Assembly (NCBI RefSeq): GCF_000938255.1
Contig: NZ_JYMR01000053.1
Span: forward strand, 310,001-374,000
Source of the DNA: Bradyrhizobium sp. LTSP849
Lineage (GTDB): Bacteria > Pseudomonadota > Alphaproteobacteria > Rhizobiales > Xanthobacteraceae
Length of the DNA stretch: 64,000 bases
Direction of reading: 5' to 3'
Shown here: positions 55,622-63,087 of the stretch, one piece after another
Numbering within the stretch: position 1 is the first letter of the stretch
Layout: each line of letters opens with the position of its first letter
Notes under the pieces: model-generated
Databases searched by the model: none
The model's input: only the letters and a program-made list of their open reading frames with translations
Told to the model about the DNA's origin: nothing
Translations under genes and position numbers: made by a program

Positions 55622-56374
55622 TCATTGCTTCAACATCGTGATCGGATGATCGAGTGCGATATCGAGCGCGCTGCTCACACCTCTCGTGAGGACATCCTGA
55701 ATGCGCTGCCGGCCGAGATCGGCGTGTGAACGTCCCAAGGCATCCGCCTTGTCGGCGTCCCGATCCCTGATGGCAGCGACCATGGCGATGTGTTCTGTCA
55801 GGATCGTATTCATGTGCTTCTGATAGGCGGCTTTCGATGCAAAATGCTCGACATTGTAGGCCAGATAGGAAATCCGCAGCCCGAGCGTGAGCAAATGAAG
55901 ATAGTTGCGTTCGATGAGCTTGTTGCCGCAGGCGGCGGCAATGAGCGCGTGAAACCGCCAATTGCTCTCGTTCATATCATCCGCTCGACCCGCCGCTTCC
56001 AGGCGTTCGAAAGCAATCCGCTCCGCATCCATCTCGGCAAGCTGCGCATCGGTTCGACGTAGCGCCGCCCATCTGTTGACGACCCGCTGCGCGATATCGA
56101 GCGCCTCGAGCATCTCCCGGACGTCGTCCCAATTGAGACTTGCGACGCTTGCGCCGCGGTTCGGCAGCAGCACCACCAGCGCTTCCGAGGCGAGCCTGAC
56201 GAGCGCTTCATGCACGGGTGTTCGCGAGAGCCCCAACCTTGCGGCCAAGGCAGCCTCATCAAGCGGAGTGCCGGGTCGCAAGGTGAGCGAAACGATCTCG
56301 CGCCGGAGCAACGTGTAGGCGAACTCGACGCCCTTCCCTTTACCCGGCGGCGGAGGTGGTCTGCTGGCCATCAT
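55622..56374 (-). CDS. GntR family regulator, FadR/FCD subgroup
   Basis: A 250-aa regulator. The winged helix occupies about residues 15-80 (TPLDEAALAARLGLSRTPVHEALVRLASE), the FCD helical effector domain about 90-225 with likely metal ligands in NWRFHALIAAACGN and LTEHIAMVAAIRDRD (Asp/His/His pattern). Such proteins sense carboxylic acids. It is divergent from the MFS-monooxygenase-HD unit with a clear palindrome between them, so it is the likely controller of that unit. Confidence 0.94.
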   Translation of the reverse strand: MMASRPPPPPGKGKGVEFAYTLLRREIVSLTLRPGTPLDEAALAARLGLSRTPVHEALVRLASEALVVLLPNRGASVASLNWDDVREMLEALDIAQRVVNRWAALRRTDAQLAEMDAERIAFERLEAAGRADDMNESNWRFHALIAAACGNKLIERNYLHLLTLGLRISYLAYNVEHFASKAAYQKHMNTILTEHIAMVAAIRDRDADKADALGRSHADLGRQRIQDVLTRGVSSALDIALDHPITMLKQ

Positions 56375-56398
56375 GAAATATCTTGCCTTGTTTTATTC

Positions 56399-56425
56399 AT
56401 CGTGCATAAACTGTGCATGCACGAT
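56399..56425. promoter_or_regulatory. GntR operator candidate
   Basis: ATCGTGCAT-N9-ATGCACGAT is a perfect 9+9 inverted repeat; the centre also makes GTGCATGCAC. It starts 25 nt before the gntR ATG on the other strand and lies 74 nt before the MFS ATG, the expected place for a FadR-type dimer site. Confidence 0.65.
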
Positions 56426-56498
56426 CATCCTATCACGGGTGCCGCGCAATGCGAGGGCGACTGCCGGGGCGTTTTCGCGCAAGCAAAGGATCTCGTCC

Positions 56499-57890
56499 AT
56501 GAGCATCACTGCCCAAGGGCTCGTTGCCCGAATCGACCGGCTACCTCCCTCACGTTTCCACATTCAAGTCCTTATCATTGCTGGACTTTCACTGTTCTTC
56601 GATACGCTGGACACGGCCGTCACCGGCTTTGCCTTCGCAGCTTTTCGGACCGAGTGGAACCTCGGCCCGCTCGCTCTCGGCGTGACATCGGCGATCGGAC
56701 TCAGCGGCTATCTGGTCGGATCCGTTCTGGTCGGTTTCGTCGCCGACCGGTTCGGGCGCAAGGCGGTCATGACTTGGAGCCTTGGCCTCTATTCGCTGTT
56801 CTCGGCGTCCCGTGCCCTCGCCGGCGGCATCGAGGTCTTCTGTCTGCTGAACTTCTTCACGTGGATCTTCGTCGGGATGGAGAGCTGCGTGGTGCCGCCC
56901 TATCTGGCGGAGCTATGGCCCTCGCGGCTTCGCGGCCGCTTCAACGGCTGGATGATGGCTTTCTTCGCGGTCGGCATCGCTCTGTCTCCCGTGTGGGCGC
57001 TTCTGTTCATTCCGACAGTCGGCTGGCGCTGGACGCTCGCGCTCACCTTCCCGTTCGCACTCCTGATTGGCCTGATGCGGACCTTCCTTCCGGAGAGCCC
57101 GCGGTGGCTCATGAGTCAGGGCCGCACCGAGGAAGCTGAACAGATTGTCGCGTCAATCGAAGCACGGGTGGCCCGGTCAAATGGCGGACGTCTTCCACCT
57201 ATCGTTCCGATCGCGGCGCCCATCGCCCGCCCGGTCAGCAGGCGCGAGATTCTCGCCCCCGCCATCCTGCCGGTCACCATTATGCTTTGGCTCGTGTGGT
57301 TCACCGAGTACGGAGTTCTCTACACCTTCCAATCCGTGCTTCCGACGTTGCTCGCCATGGACGGCTTTTCCATCGTGCGATCGACCGAGTTCACTGTCGT
57401 GATCTTTTCGGGCTTCATCCCCGGCTACATTGGTGCGGGCTACTTCCTCGATCTCGTCGGTCGAAAATATTGGCTGATGATCTGCTTCGCCGGGATCGGG
57501 ATCTCCAGCACGCTGTTTGGCCTCGCGAACACGCCCATCGAGATTATGGCCTGTGCATGGTTCACCGCTTTCTTCCTCGGCAATGGTTCGACCTGCATCT
57601 ACACCTACACGCCTGAACTCTATCCGACCGAGATTCGAACGACGGCGATGGGAATGGCCTCGGCCTGGGGACGCGTTGGCGGCATCCTCCTGCTGCTGGC
57701 ATTCGGGATCTTCGCCGTGCTGCACGGCCGGCTCGCGCTCTTCCTCGTGAGTGACGGCCTGCTGATCGCGAGCATCATCGTGGTGGCGCTGGTTGGCCCC
57801 AACACGAAAGGCAAAACGCTTGAGGCGACGTCGTCAGCGCGCGACGACGTTGTAGCGACGGCAAGCGGCGTTGAGGCACCGGCCGAATGA
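56499..57890 (+). CDS. MFS transporter (sugar/aromatic acid porter type)
   Basis: A 463-aa secondary transporter with 12 hydrophobic segments. MFS motif A appears as GFVADRFGRKAVMTW between helices 2 and 3, and FLPESPRWLMSQGRTEEAEQ in the central loop is the sugar-porter/aromatic acid symporter signature. In the first span, FFDTLDTAVTGFAF carries the acidic residue typical of aromatic acid/H+ symporters. ATG 56499 follows AAAGGA by 8 nt. Its stop overlaps the monooxygenase start by 4 nt, so uptake and oxidation of the same compound is likely. Confidence 0.93.
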   Translation: MSITAQGLVARIDRLPPSRFHIQVLIIAGLSLFFDTLDTAVTGFAFAAFRTEWNLGPLALGVTSAIGLSGYLVGSVLVGFVADRFGRKAVMTWSLGLYSLFSASRALAGGIEVFCLLNFFTWIFVGMESCVVPPYLAELWPSRLRGRFNGWMMAFFAVGIALSPVWALLFIPTVGWRWTLALTFPFALLIGLMRTFLPESPRWLMSQGRTEEAEQIVASIEARVARSNGGRLPPIVPIAAPIARPVSRREILAPAILPVTIMLWLVWFTEYGVLYTFQSVLPTLLAMDGFSIVRSTEFTVVIFSGFIPGYIGAGYFLDLVGRKYWLMICFAGIGISSTLFGLANTPIEIMACAWFTAFFLGNGSTCIYTYTPELYPTEIRTTAMGMASAWGRVGGILLLLAFGIFAVLHGRLALFLVSDGLLIASIIVVALVGPNTKGKTLEATSSARDDVVATASGVEAPAE

Positions 57891-58996
57891 CACGTACAGC
57901 AGTGATTGCCGGGGCCGGCTATGCCGGCCTCGCTGCCGCGGCCGTGCTTGCACGCGCGGGATGGCGCGTCACCGTGTACGAGGCCGATCCCGAGCCTAGA
58001 AGTGTCGGCGCCGGTCTCTATGTTCACGGCTTCGTCCATGATGCCCTTCGCAAGACCGGTGCCTACGACGATTTCATGACTGGGGCTTTCAAACCTGCCG
58101 CGCACTGCGTCTACATCGACGGCGCGCGGCAATCGAATGCGTCCACGGACGGAAATATCATCACCACGACCCGGGCGCGCCTTCATGTCGCACTGATCGA
58201 TGCGGTGAGGCGTGCCGGTGTCGGCATCGTCGGCGGATCGCGGGCCGTTGCGGCTGATCCGAGTGGCGTGCTGATCCTCGCAGACGGCACGCGGCTCGAA
58301 GCCGACCTGGTCATCGCCGCCGACGGCGTGAGATCTACCATCTCTCAAGCCCTGGACATTCCGATCACGCGCGTCTCGCACCAGGACGGCATCACGCGGA
58401 TCCTTCTCGATCGCGACGGACTGCGCGACGATAAATGGAACGACATTCACGACTACTACGATTACCGAGGGCGTCCGTTGCGGGTGCTCTACACGCCGTG
58501 CGGCCCGGACGCTTTCTACTTTTGCCTGATGGCGCCCATCACCGACGCCGAGGCGACATCTATTCCGATTGCCAGCGCGCTTTGGACCGCGAGATTTCCG
58601 GATCTGGCGCCGACATTGCAGCGGATTGGCAATGCAGGCCGCCACGACCGTTACGCAACGACAACGCTCTCGACCTGGTCGAAAGGACGCTCGGCGATCG
58701 TGGGCGATGCAGCACATGCGATGCCCTCGAGTCTGGGGCAAGGCGCCGGTGTTAGCATCGTCAACGCGGTCGCGCTCGCGGAGACCGTAGCGCAAGCCTG
58801 CGACATCGATGCCGCGCTTGGCACCTGGGAAGCTGCAATGCGCCCGATGGTCGAGGCGTGGCAGCGCCGGGTCGAAGACGTCGCAAGTCAACGCAGCCTT
58901 AGTCGCGCCGTTCGCCCATCCGAGCAGCGGCTCGTCGAACTCTCGTCCGAGGATTCGGATCGCAAACACGCCAGACAAGAAGGGACCAACGCATGA
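57887..58996 (+). CDS. FAD-dependent monooxygenase
   Basis: A 369-aa flavoprotein hydroxylase. FAD motif AVIAGAGYAGLAAAAVLARAG at the N-terminus, DG motif LVIAADGVRSTISQAL (about 142-157), and second FAD motif AIVGDAAHAMPSSLGQGAGV. It resembles single-component aromatic or N-heterocycle hydroxylases. Overlap by 4 nt with both neighbours (ATGA) shows tight translational coupling. The substrate is presumably that of the MFS transporter and the effector of the GntR protein. Confidence 0.92.
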   Translation: MTRTAVIAGAGYAGLAAAAVLARAGWRVTVYEADPEPRSVGAGLYVHGFVHDALRKTGAYDDFMTGAFKPAAHCVYIDGARQSNASTDGNIITTTRARLHVALIDAVRRAGVGIVGGSRAVAADPSGVLILADGTRLEADLVIAADGVRSTISQALDIPITRVSHQDGITRILLDRDGLRDDKWNDIHDYYDYRGRPLRVLYTPCGPDAFYFCLMAPITDAEATSIPIASALWTARFPDLAPTLQRIGNAGRHDRYATTTLSTWSKGRSAIVGDAAHAMPSSLGQGAGVSIVNAVALAETVAQACDIDAALGTWEAAMRPMVEAWQRRVEDVASQRSLSRAVRPSEQRLVELSSEDSDRKHARQEGTNA

Positions 58997-59520
58997 CGCT
59001 CGTTCCAACCGCATCCTGGTACACTGACATCATCGCGGCCGTGGACCAGCAACAGGCCGGCATCAAGGATCATCTCGGTCGTCCCTGGGCGCAGCATTTC
59101 GAGCGCGTGGCGCTCCGCCTCATCTTCCGCAAACCGGACGCGACCCGCGCCCATATCGAATCTGCACTTCTGCACGACGCGATGATGGAACGTGGCGGCG
59201 GACGCGAGATGCTCAATTCTCTCGGAATCAGCCAGGAAGCTTGCGAGATCATCGACATCACGACCCCGCCGCCGAATGCGGACTACTATCGTCGTTTCCA
59301 GGATGTAGGCCCTGCCGAATGCGCGATCTATCTCGACTATGTCCGCGAGCTCTGCGCGTCCGGCAATCGTGCTGCGATCCAGATGAAACTTGCGGACATT
59401 ACCGATACCATCGAAGCCTGCCGTACCGGGCGAACGCCGCTGCTGATCGATCAATTCGTCAATCGCTACGAACCGAGCCGGACATTGCTGGAGCGCGCCC
59501 TGGGATCGGAGTTGGACTAG
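58993..59520 (+). CDS. HD-domain-like protein of the catabolic unit
   Basis: A 175-aa protein. AQHFERVALRLIFRKPDATR followed by SALLHDAMMERGGG gives an H...HD arrangement (His34, His60, Asp61 region), the core of HD-domain metal-dependent phosphohydrolases, but the final Asp is not clearly placed. Small HD proteins in catabolic operons are sometimes lyases or hydrolases rather than nucleotide enzymes. As the third gene of the unit it may act on the hydroxylated product. Exact role unknown. Confidence 0.72.
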   Translation: MTLVPTASWYTDIIAAVDQQQAGIKDHLGRPWAQHFERVALRLIFRKPDATRAHIESALLHDAMMERGGGREMLNSLGISQEACEIIDITTPPPNADYYRRFQDVGPAECAIYLDYVRELCASGNRAAIQMKLADITDTIEACRTGRTPLLIDQFVNRYEPSRTLLERALGSELD

Positions 59521-59556
59521 CGGGTGACGCCGCCCGGTCGTCCATCCCACAGGCTA

Positions 59557-59620
59557 GCATGATGACATCATGCCCCTGTTTTGCCCGACGCGTCAAACCG
59601 CTTCGGAAAAACGTCATCTC
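59557..59620. repeat. Palindrome-headed intergenic repeat
   Basis: GCATGATG-A-CATCATGC (59557-59573) is a perfect palindrome followed by CCCTGTTTTGCCCGACGCGT and a TTCGGAAAAACG tail. From general knowledge this string type recurs in Bradyrhizobium intergenic DNA; it could not be checked here. It lies between the HD gene and the tRNA fragment. Confidence 0.5.
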
Positions 59621-59773
59621 GCCAATGGTTTCGCTACTGTGCATGGGGTTGTTTTCGGCATTTTAGTTTGCCGACCCCGACCAGCCACCCGCTACTTATC
59701 GTCGCGCATGCGTCACGGGCGGGAGAGACTCCACGCCGACGGTCATTCCACCCGACAGATGATTTGAGAAAAA

Positions 59774-59818
59774 TGGTCGGAGCGAGAGGATTTGAACCTC
59801 CGACCCCTAGTCTCCCAG
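59774..59818 (-). other. Attachment site: 3' part of tRNA-Pro (GGG)
   Basis: Read on the minus strand, 45 nt match the 3' half of tRNA-Pro from the anticodon loop (CTGGGAG, anticodon GGG) through the stem ACTAG, variable loop, T arm GGAGGTTCAAATCCTCT... and acceptor CGCTCCG-A-CCA. The 5' half is absent: the anticodon stem partner CTAGT does not follow at 59819. This is the duplicated end left by integration into a tRNA gene; the integrase lies 126 nt away. Confidence 0.85.
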
Positions 59819-59943
59819 TGATGCAATTTCGGTTTCTCGGGGATGCTCAGTAAGCCTCAATTGTTCTCAGAAGTACTTGCACTACAAAGAGATTTGGCGT
59901 CTCGCCTTGTACCGGAACATCCCGTCGGATATCTTGGTATCCG

Positions 59944-61212
59944 ATGCAAAAGTTTCCTCGGGTTTCCCGGAAAGCTCTGACGGACCGTTTTGTCCGGGCG
60001 CTAAAGGCGTCCTCCGATCGGATCGAGATCGGAGACGCCAGTTGCCGGGGCCTATCGATCCGCTGCACCCCCGCCGGCATCAAAACCTGGACGTTTGCCT
60101 ACAAATTGAACGGCCGGATGCGTCGGATCACCCTCGGGGAATATCCTGACCTCGGCCTGGGCGAAGCCCGCGAGCAAGCCGATGAGCGGCGACGGCAGCG
60201 GAACGGCGGGAACGATCCTCGCGCCGTTCAGGATGCCGAACGCGCTACGCAGACTAGGGCGGTGCTGACCTTCGGCGAGCTCTGCGACCTGTACATCGCA
60301 CATGTGAAAGCCAGTGGCAAAATCAGCTGGAAAACCGACGAAGGGTACCTGAAGCGTCCCAAGGCCAAGTTCGGAAAGCGGCCGGCGGTCTCCATCACCA
60401 AACGCGAGCTGATGGACTTCTTCGAAGAGATCGCGCGGACGTCCAAGTGCAGCGCGAACCGGACCCAGTCGACCGTTCGGACCATGTGGGGCTGGGCCGC
60501 GGAACGCGACCACATCCCGATGAACTTCCTCGCCGGACTCAAAAAGGTCGGAGGCAAGGAAACCGAGAAGGATCGCGTGCTCACGGTGGATGAGCTTCGG
60601 GTCCTCCTCAGCGCGCTCAGCGATCCTGAGGTGGAAGCGACCGAAACCGTCCGCCTGGCACTTAAAGGCGTCCTTCTGACCGCCCAACGCCCCGGCGAGG
60701 TGGCAGGGATGATGCTGTCAGAACTCCACGACCTCGACGGCCCTACTCCTCATTGGATCATCCCAAGGCTTCGGACGAAGAACAAGAAGACCGAGCACAC
60801 GGTGCCTTTGTCGCCGACGGCCGTCGACCTAATCCGGCAAGCGCTCGAGCTGAGCGGCAAATATGCAAAGGGCCTGAATGACAAGCCGGTCTTCGCAAGC
60901 CGGTTCGAGAATGTTACCGCCCTCGCCCGCCACTCCCTCAGCCAGGCGGTTAGGCGGATCCTTGACGATAGGCGTTACAAGGATGCATTCGCGAAATTTA
61001 CCCCGCACGACCTACGACGAACCGCCGCGACGCTTGCGCAGTCGTTGCGCATCCAACGTGACTATGTGAAGGCGCTGCTGAATCACACGGACGACGATGT
61101 GACCGCCATCTACGCACGTTGGCACATGTTCGATGAAAAGCGCGAGGCCGCACTGGCGATCGAAGCAGCGTTGTCAAATCTGCCGACGAAGTCGTTGGAA
61201 TTGGCCGCGTGA
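59944..61212 (+). CDS. Tyrosine recombinase integrase (P4 type, DUF4102 arm domain)
   Basis: A 422-aa site-specific integrase. The arm-binding DUF4102 domain is at about 10-95 (GLSIRCTPAGIKTWTFAYKL then GRMRRITLGEYPDLGLGEAR). A SAM-like core-binding domain lies at about 108-200. The catalytic domain carries Arg249 (TAQRPGEVAG), His355 and Arg358 (HDLRRTAATLAQ), His381 and the nucleophile Tyr390 (AIYARW). All key residues are present, so it should be active. It lies beside its tRNA-Pro attachment site, as usual for this family. Confidence 0.96.
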   Translation: MQKFPRVSRKALTDRFVRALKASSDRIEIGDASCRGLSIRCTPAGIKTWTFAYKLNGRMRRITLGEYPDLGLGEAREQADERRRQRNGGNDPRAVQDAERATQTRAVLTFGELCDLYIAHVKASGKISWKTDEGYLKRPKAKFGKRPAVSITKRELMDFFEEIARTSKCSANRTQSTVRTMWGWAAERDHIPMNFLAGLKKVGGKETEKDRVLTVDELRVLLSALSDPEVEATETVRLALKGVLLTAQRPGEVAGMMLSELHDLDGPTPHWIIPRLRTKNKKTEHTVPLSPTAVDLIRQALELSGKYAKGLNDKPVFASRFENVTALARHSLSQAVRRILDDRRYKDAFAKFTPHDLRRTAATLAQSLRIQRDYVKALLNHTDDDVTAIYARWHMFDEKREAALAIEAALSNLPTKSLELAA

Positions 61213-61473
61213 GGGCCCGACCGTCTGAACTAGTCTCAACAATGCCCTTGCGTATATCACGAAAAAGTGAGACACTGAATTTGTAGACGTTACGCAACGG
61301 AGACGCGCGTGACGGGTAGCGAGGGATAAGGATCCCCGGCTGTGTAGCGGCGAACACCCGCAGGTACTACCGCAAGGTAGGCCGTCTGCTTCGGCAGACC
61401 CCACAAGGCGCTTAAAGCAAATTCGATCCGACCGCGCACTCGGGCTCCAAGATCAATCGATTGGAGCAAAGCT
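61213..61473. other. Gap with small hairpins between integrase and AlpA-like gene
   Basis: Two short stem-loops stand at about 61365-61400 (CTACC-GCAA-GGTAG and GTCTGC-TTCG-GCAGAC). No T-run follows. The promoter of the downstream cluster probably lies here; a clear consensus was not found. Confidence 0.4.
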
Positions 61474-61752
61474 GTGTCCAGAATTCAAACCCGCCTTCTG
61501 CCAGATTTTCCAAATGAAAACCGCCTTGGTGATGCGCTTCTTTTCCGCGAGCTGCTCGGGAATCCCGGACGAAGCACCTTCGCCCGCTATCTGTCGCTGG
61601 GCTTGATCCCCCCTCCCGACAAGAAGCTCGGAACATTGAATCGCTGGTACGAAACCACGATCGCGGCCGCGGTCGAGGCGCTACCGACCGCACGACCACT
61701 AAAGGGTGCATCGGGCGAGCCCTCTTCCCCCAATGAAACGGCGGTGGCGTGA
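61474..61752 (+). CDS. Small AlpA/excisionase-like protein
   Basis: A 92-aa protein beginning at GTG 61474. The core LGNPGRSTFARYLSLGLIPP, then PDKKLGTLNRWYETTIAAAV, resembles AlpA/MerR-type small HTH proteins (a helix-turn-helix followed by G-x-L-P-x-P and a conserved R-W after it), which act as excisionases or activators of integrase genes in P4-like elements. Assignment rests on pattern and on position just after an integrase. Its stop overlaps the next start (GTGATGA). Confidence 0.6.
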   Translation: MSRIQTRLLPDFPNENRLGDALLFRELLGNPGRSTFARYLSLGLIPPPDKKLGTLNRWYETTIAAAVEALPTARPLKGASGEPSSPNETAVA

Positions 61753-62276
61753 TGACTCTTGGGCTCATCCCAGAAATCCGGCCCGCCAACGTCGTCTCGT
61801 TCCTCGAGAACGGAGCGGCCTGCGTCATTTTCTTTCCGTACGCGCCAGAACTTACCGAATACGAATGGGAAAAGATCGACGCGGCCCGTCGCGTCCGGTT
61901 CTTCCTCTACGCATGTTCGGACGCACAGGTGCCGCCAGGGGGTTCTGGTGTCGGCGGGAGCTTCGAAGACTACTACCCCGTCACCAGCGTGCGATCTGCG
62001 GTCAACAGATCGACATACATGCGCGCGGAGATCCTGCCCGTCCAAAAGCGTTCGCGCCAAGGGCTGATCGAAGCGCTAATGAGCCTCGCCGCAAAGGTAT
62101 GCGGCGACGATCACCGCTGTGCTCTCCTGGGCGTGACCGATCGCCCGTCTCTTGTCGACGATTACGCGCTCTGTCGACCGCACCCGCGGCTGAAGTTCCG
62201 GCCGAACCTACGTACACGCCAAACGACTTCTGATCGGGACGGTCCAGTGGGAGGCAGCGCGCATGCAGTCCGCTGA
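61749..62276 (+). CDS. Island protein of unknown function, paralogue 1
   Basis: A 175-aa protein: GTG 61749 or ATG 61752 are both possible. The region SFLENGAACVIFFPYAPELT, then EYEWEKIDAARRVRFFLYA, aligns with the same region of the next gene. A Gly/Pro-rich loop (VPPGGSGVGGSFEDYYPV) and a second half with MSLAAKVCGDDHRC follow, and the tail is Arg-rich. Not recognised. Translationally coupled to both neighbours. Confidence 0.65.
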   Translation: MMTLGLIPEIRPANVVSFLENGAACVIFFPYAPELTEYEWEKIDAARRVRFFLYACSDAQVPPGGSGVGGSFEDYYPVTSVRSAVNRSTYMRAEILPVQKRSRQGLIEALMSLAAKVCGDDHRCALLGVTDRPSLVDDYALCRPHPRLKFRPNLRTRQTTSDRDGPVGGSAHAVR

Positions 62277-62766
62277 CATCAACAAGGTGTCGCCGGTGCC
62301 TCATGTACCGTTGCCCGCCATTGCCCTGTCGATTGACGAGGGCATCGCGATGATAACGCTCGAGCCTCACGTGCGGGAGCTGACGGCAGCAGAGAAGAAG
62401 GCCATCCTGGCCGCAAATCGAATCCGGGTTTTCATTGACGCCCGCGTCGCCGGCAACTTGTCGGGGCCGCTGCCCGACCCGATCAAGCTTTCCGATTATC
62501 CAGCCGACACACTTCGGTTCTGCGTCCAACACACCACGCTCGTCTGTGTGGGAGTCGTCGATTGTCGTAAAGAACACTCAGCAGAGGAAATCGAATCGCT
62601 GCTGAGGCAGTTCGACGGGAAGCACGTCGAGGACAGTCGCTTTGTGATCAGGATGCTTACCGATGCGCCGTACGATGTCGGCGATTATATCTCCCGACAC
62701 AGGCCGTACGTACCGTTTCGTGTCGCCTCCCCGCATTACACGGAGACTGAGGAGAGCGACGCGTAA
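62263..62766 (+). CDS. Island protein of unknown function, paralogue 2
   Basis: A 167-aa acidic protein. LSIDEGIAMITLEPHVRELT, then AAEKKAILAANRIRVFIDARV, matches paralogue 1 in spacing and key residues (S-x3-G-A, P-x5-LT-x2-E, AA-x-R-x-R-x-F). The second half (EEIESLLRQFDGKHVEDSRF) differs. It overlaps the previous gene by 14 nt. A terminator follows, so the small-gene cluster of the island ends here. Function unknown. Confidence 0.68.
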   Translation: MQSADINKVSPVPHVPLPAIALSIDEGIAMITLEPHVRELTAAEKKAILAANRIRVFIDARVAGNLSGPLPDPIKLSDYPADTLRFCVQHTTLVCVGVVDCRKEHSAEEIESLLRQFDGKHVEDSRFVIRMLTDAPYDVGDYISRHRPYVPFRVASPHYTETEESDA

Positions 62767-62900
62767 GCGCGGCGATGTCGTTAATAGCTGCCTGCAGTAG
62801 CGGCCTTCTGGCCGTGGTGGTTCGCAACCGCGCCAACTCTCGACGAAATTCGAGCATCTGACCACAGACCGGGTTGCCGAGCTGCTTCGCTTCAAAGCGA

Positions 62901-62945
62901 AAGCCCGGCCGGAGTGACCAGCTCCGAACCGGGCTTATAAGGTTT
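62901..62945 (+). terminator. Probable terminator after the paralogue pair
   Basis: AAGCCCGG (62901-62908) pairs with CCGGGCTT (62929-62936), with an inner GGAG/CTCC step, followed by ATAAGGTTTTG. It is 135 nt past the stop of paralogue 2. Confidence 0.65.
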
Positions 62946-62974
62946 TGCAAGTGACCAATATACATGAAGACCGC

Positions 62975-63030
62975 GCGCAACACAATGTTGCGCCGTCTAA
63001 CCATGCAGACGCGCCTTTGCCCTATAGGGC
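62975..63030. promoter_or_regulatory. Two palindromes before the prim-pol gene
   Basis: GCGCAACA-CAA-TGTTGCGC (62975-62993) and GCCCTATAGGGC (63019-63030) are perfect dyads within 113 nt of the prim-pol ATG. They are candidates for operator sites or replication-control sequences. The remainder of 62767-63087 shows no gene. Confidence 0.5.
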
Positions 63031-63087
63031 GCACGACGCTATTTGCATCGGCTTATGCCAATCCTCGCACCCGTCGAGGTGCGCCAT

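Noticed and set aside
59763-59853. A short coding frame across the tRNA-Pro fragment
   Set aside because: The translation containing GARGFEPPTPS is the usual artefact of reading a tRNA T arm; the DNA is the att site.
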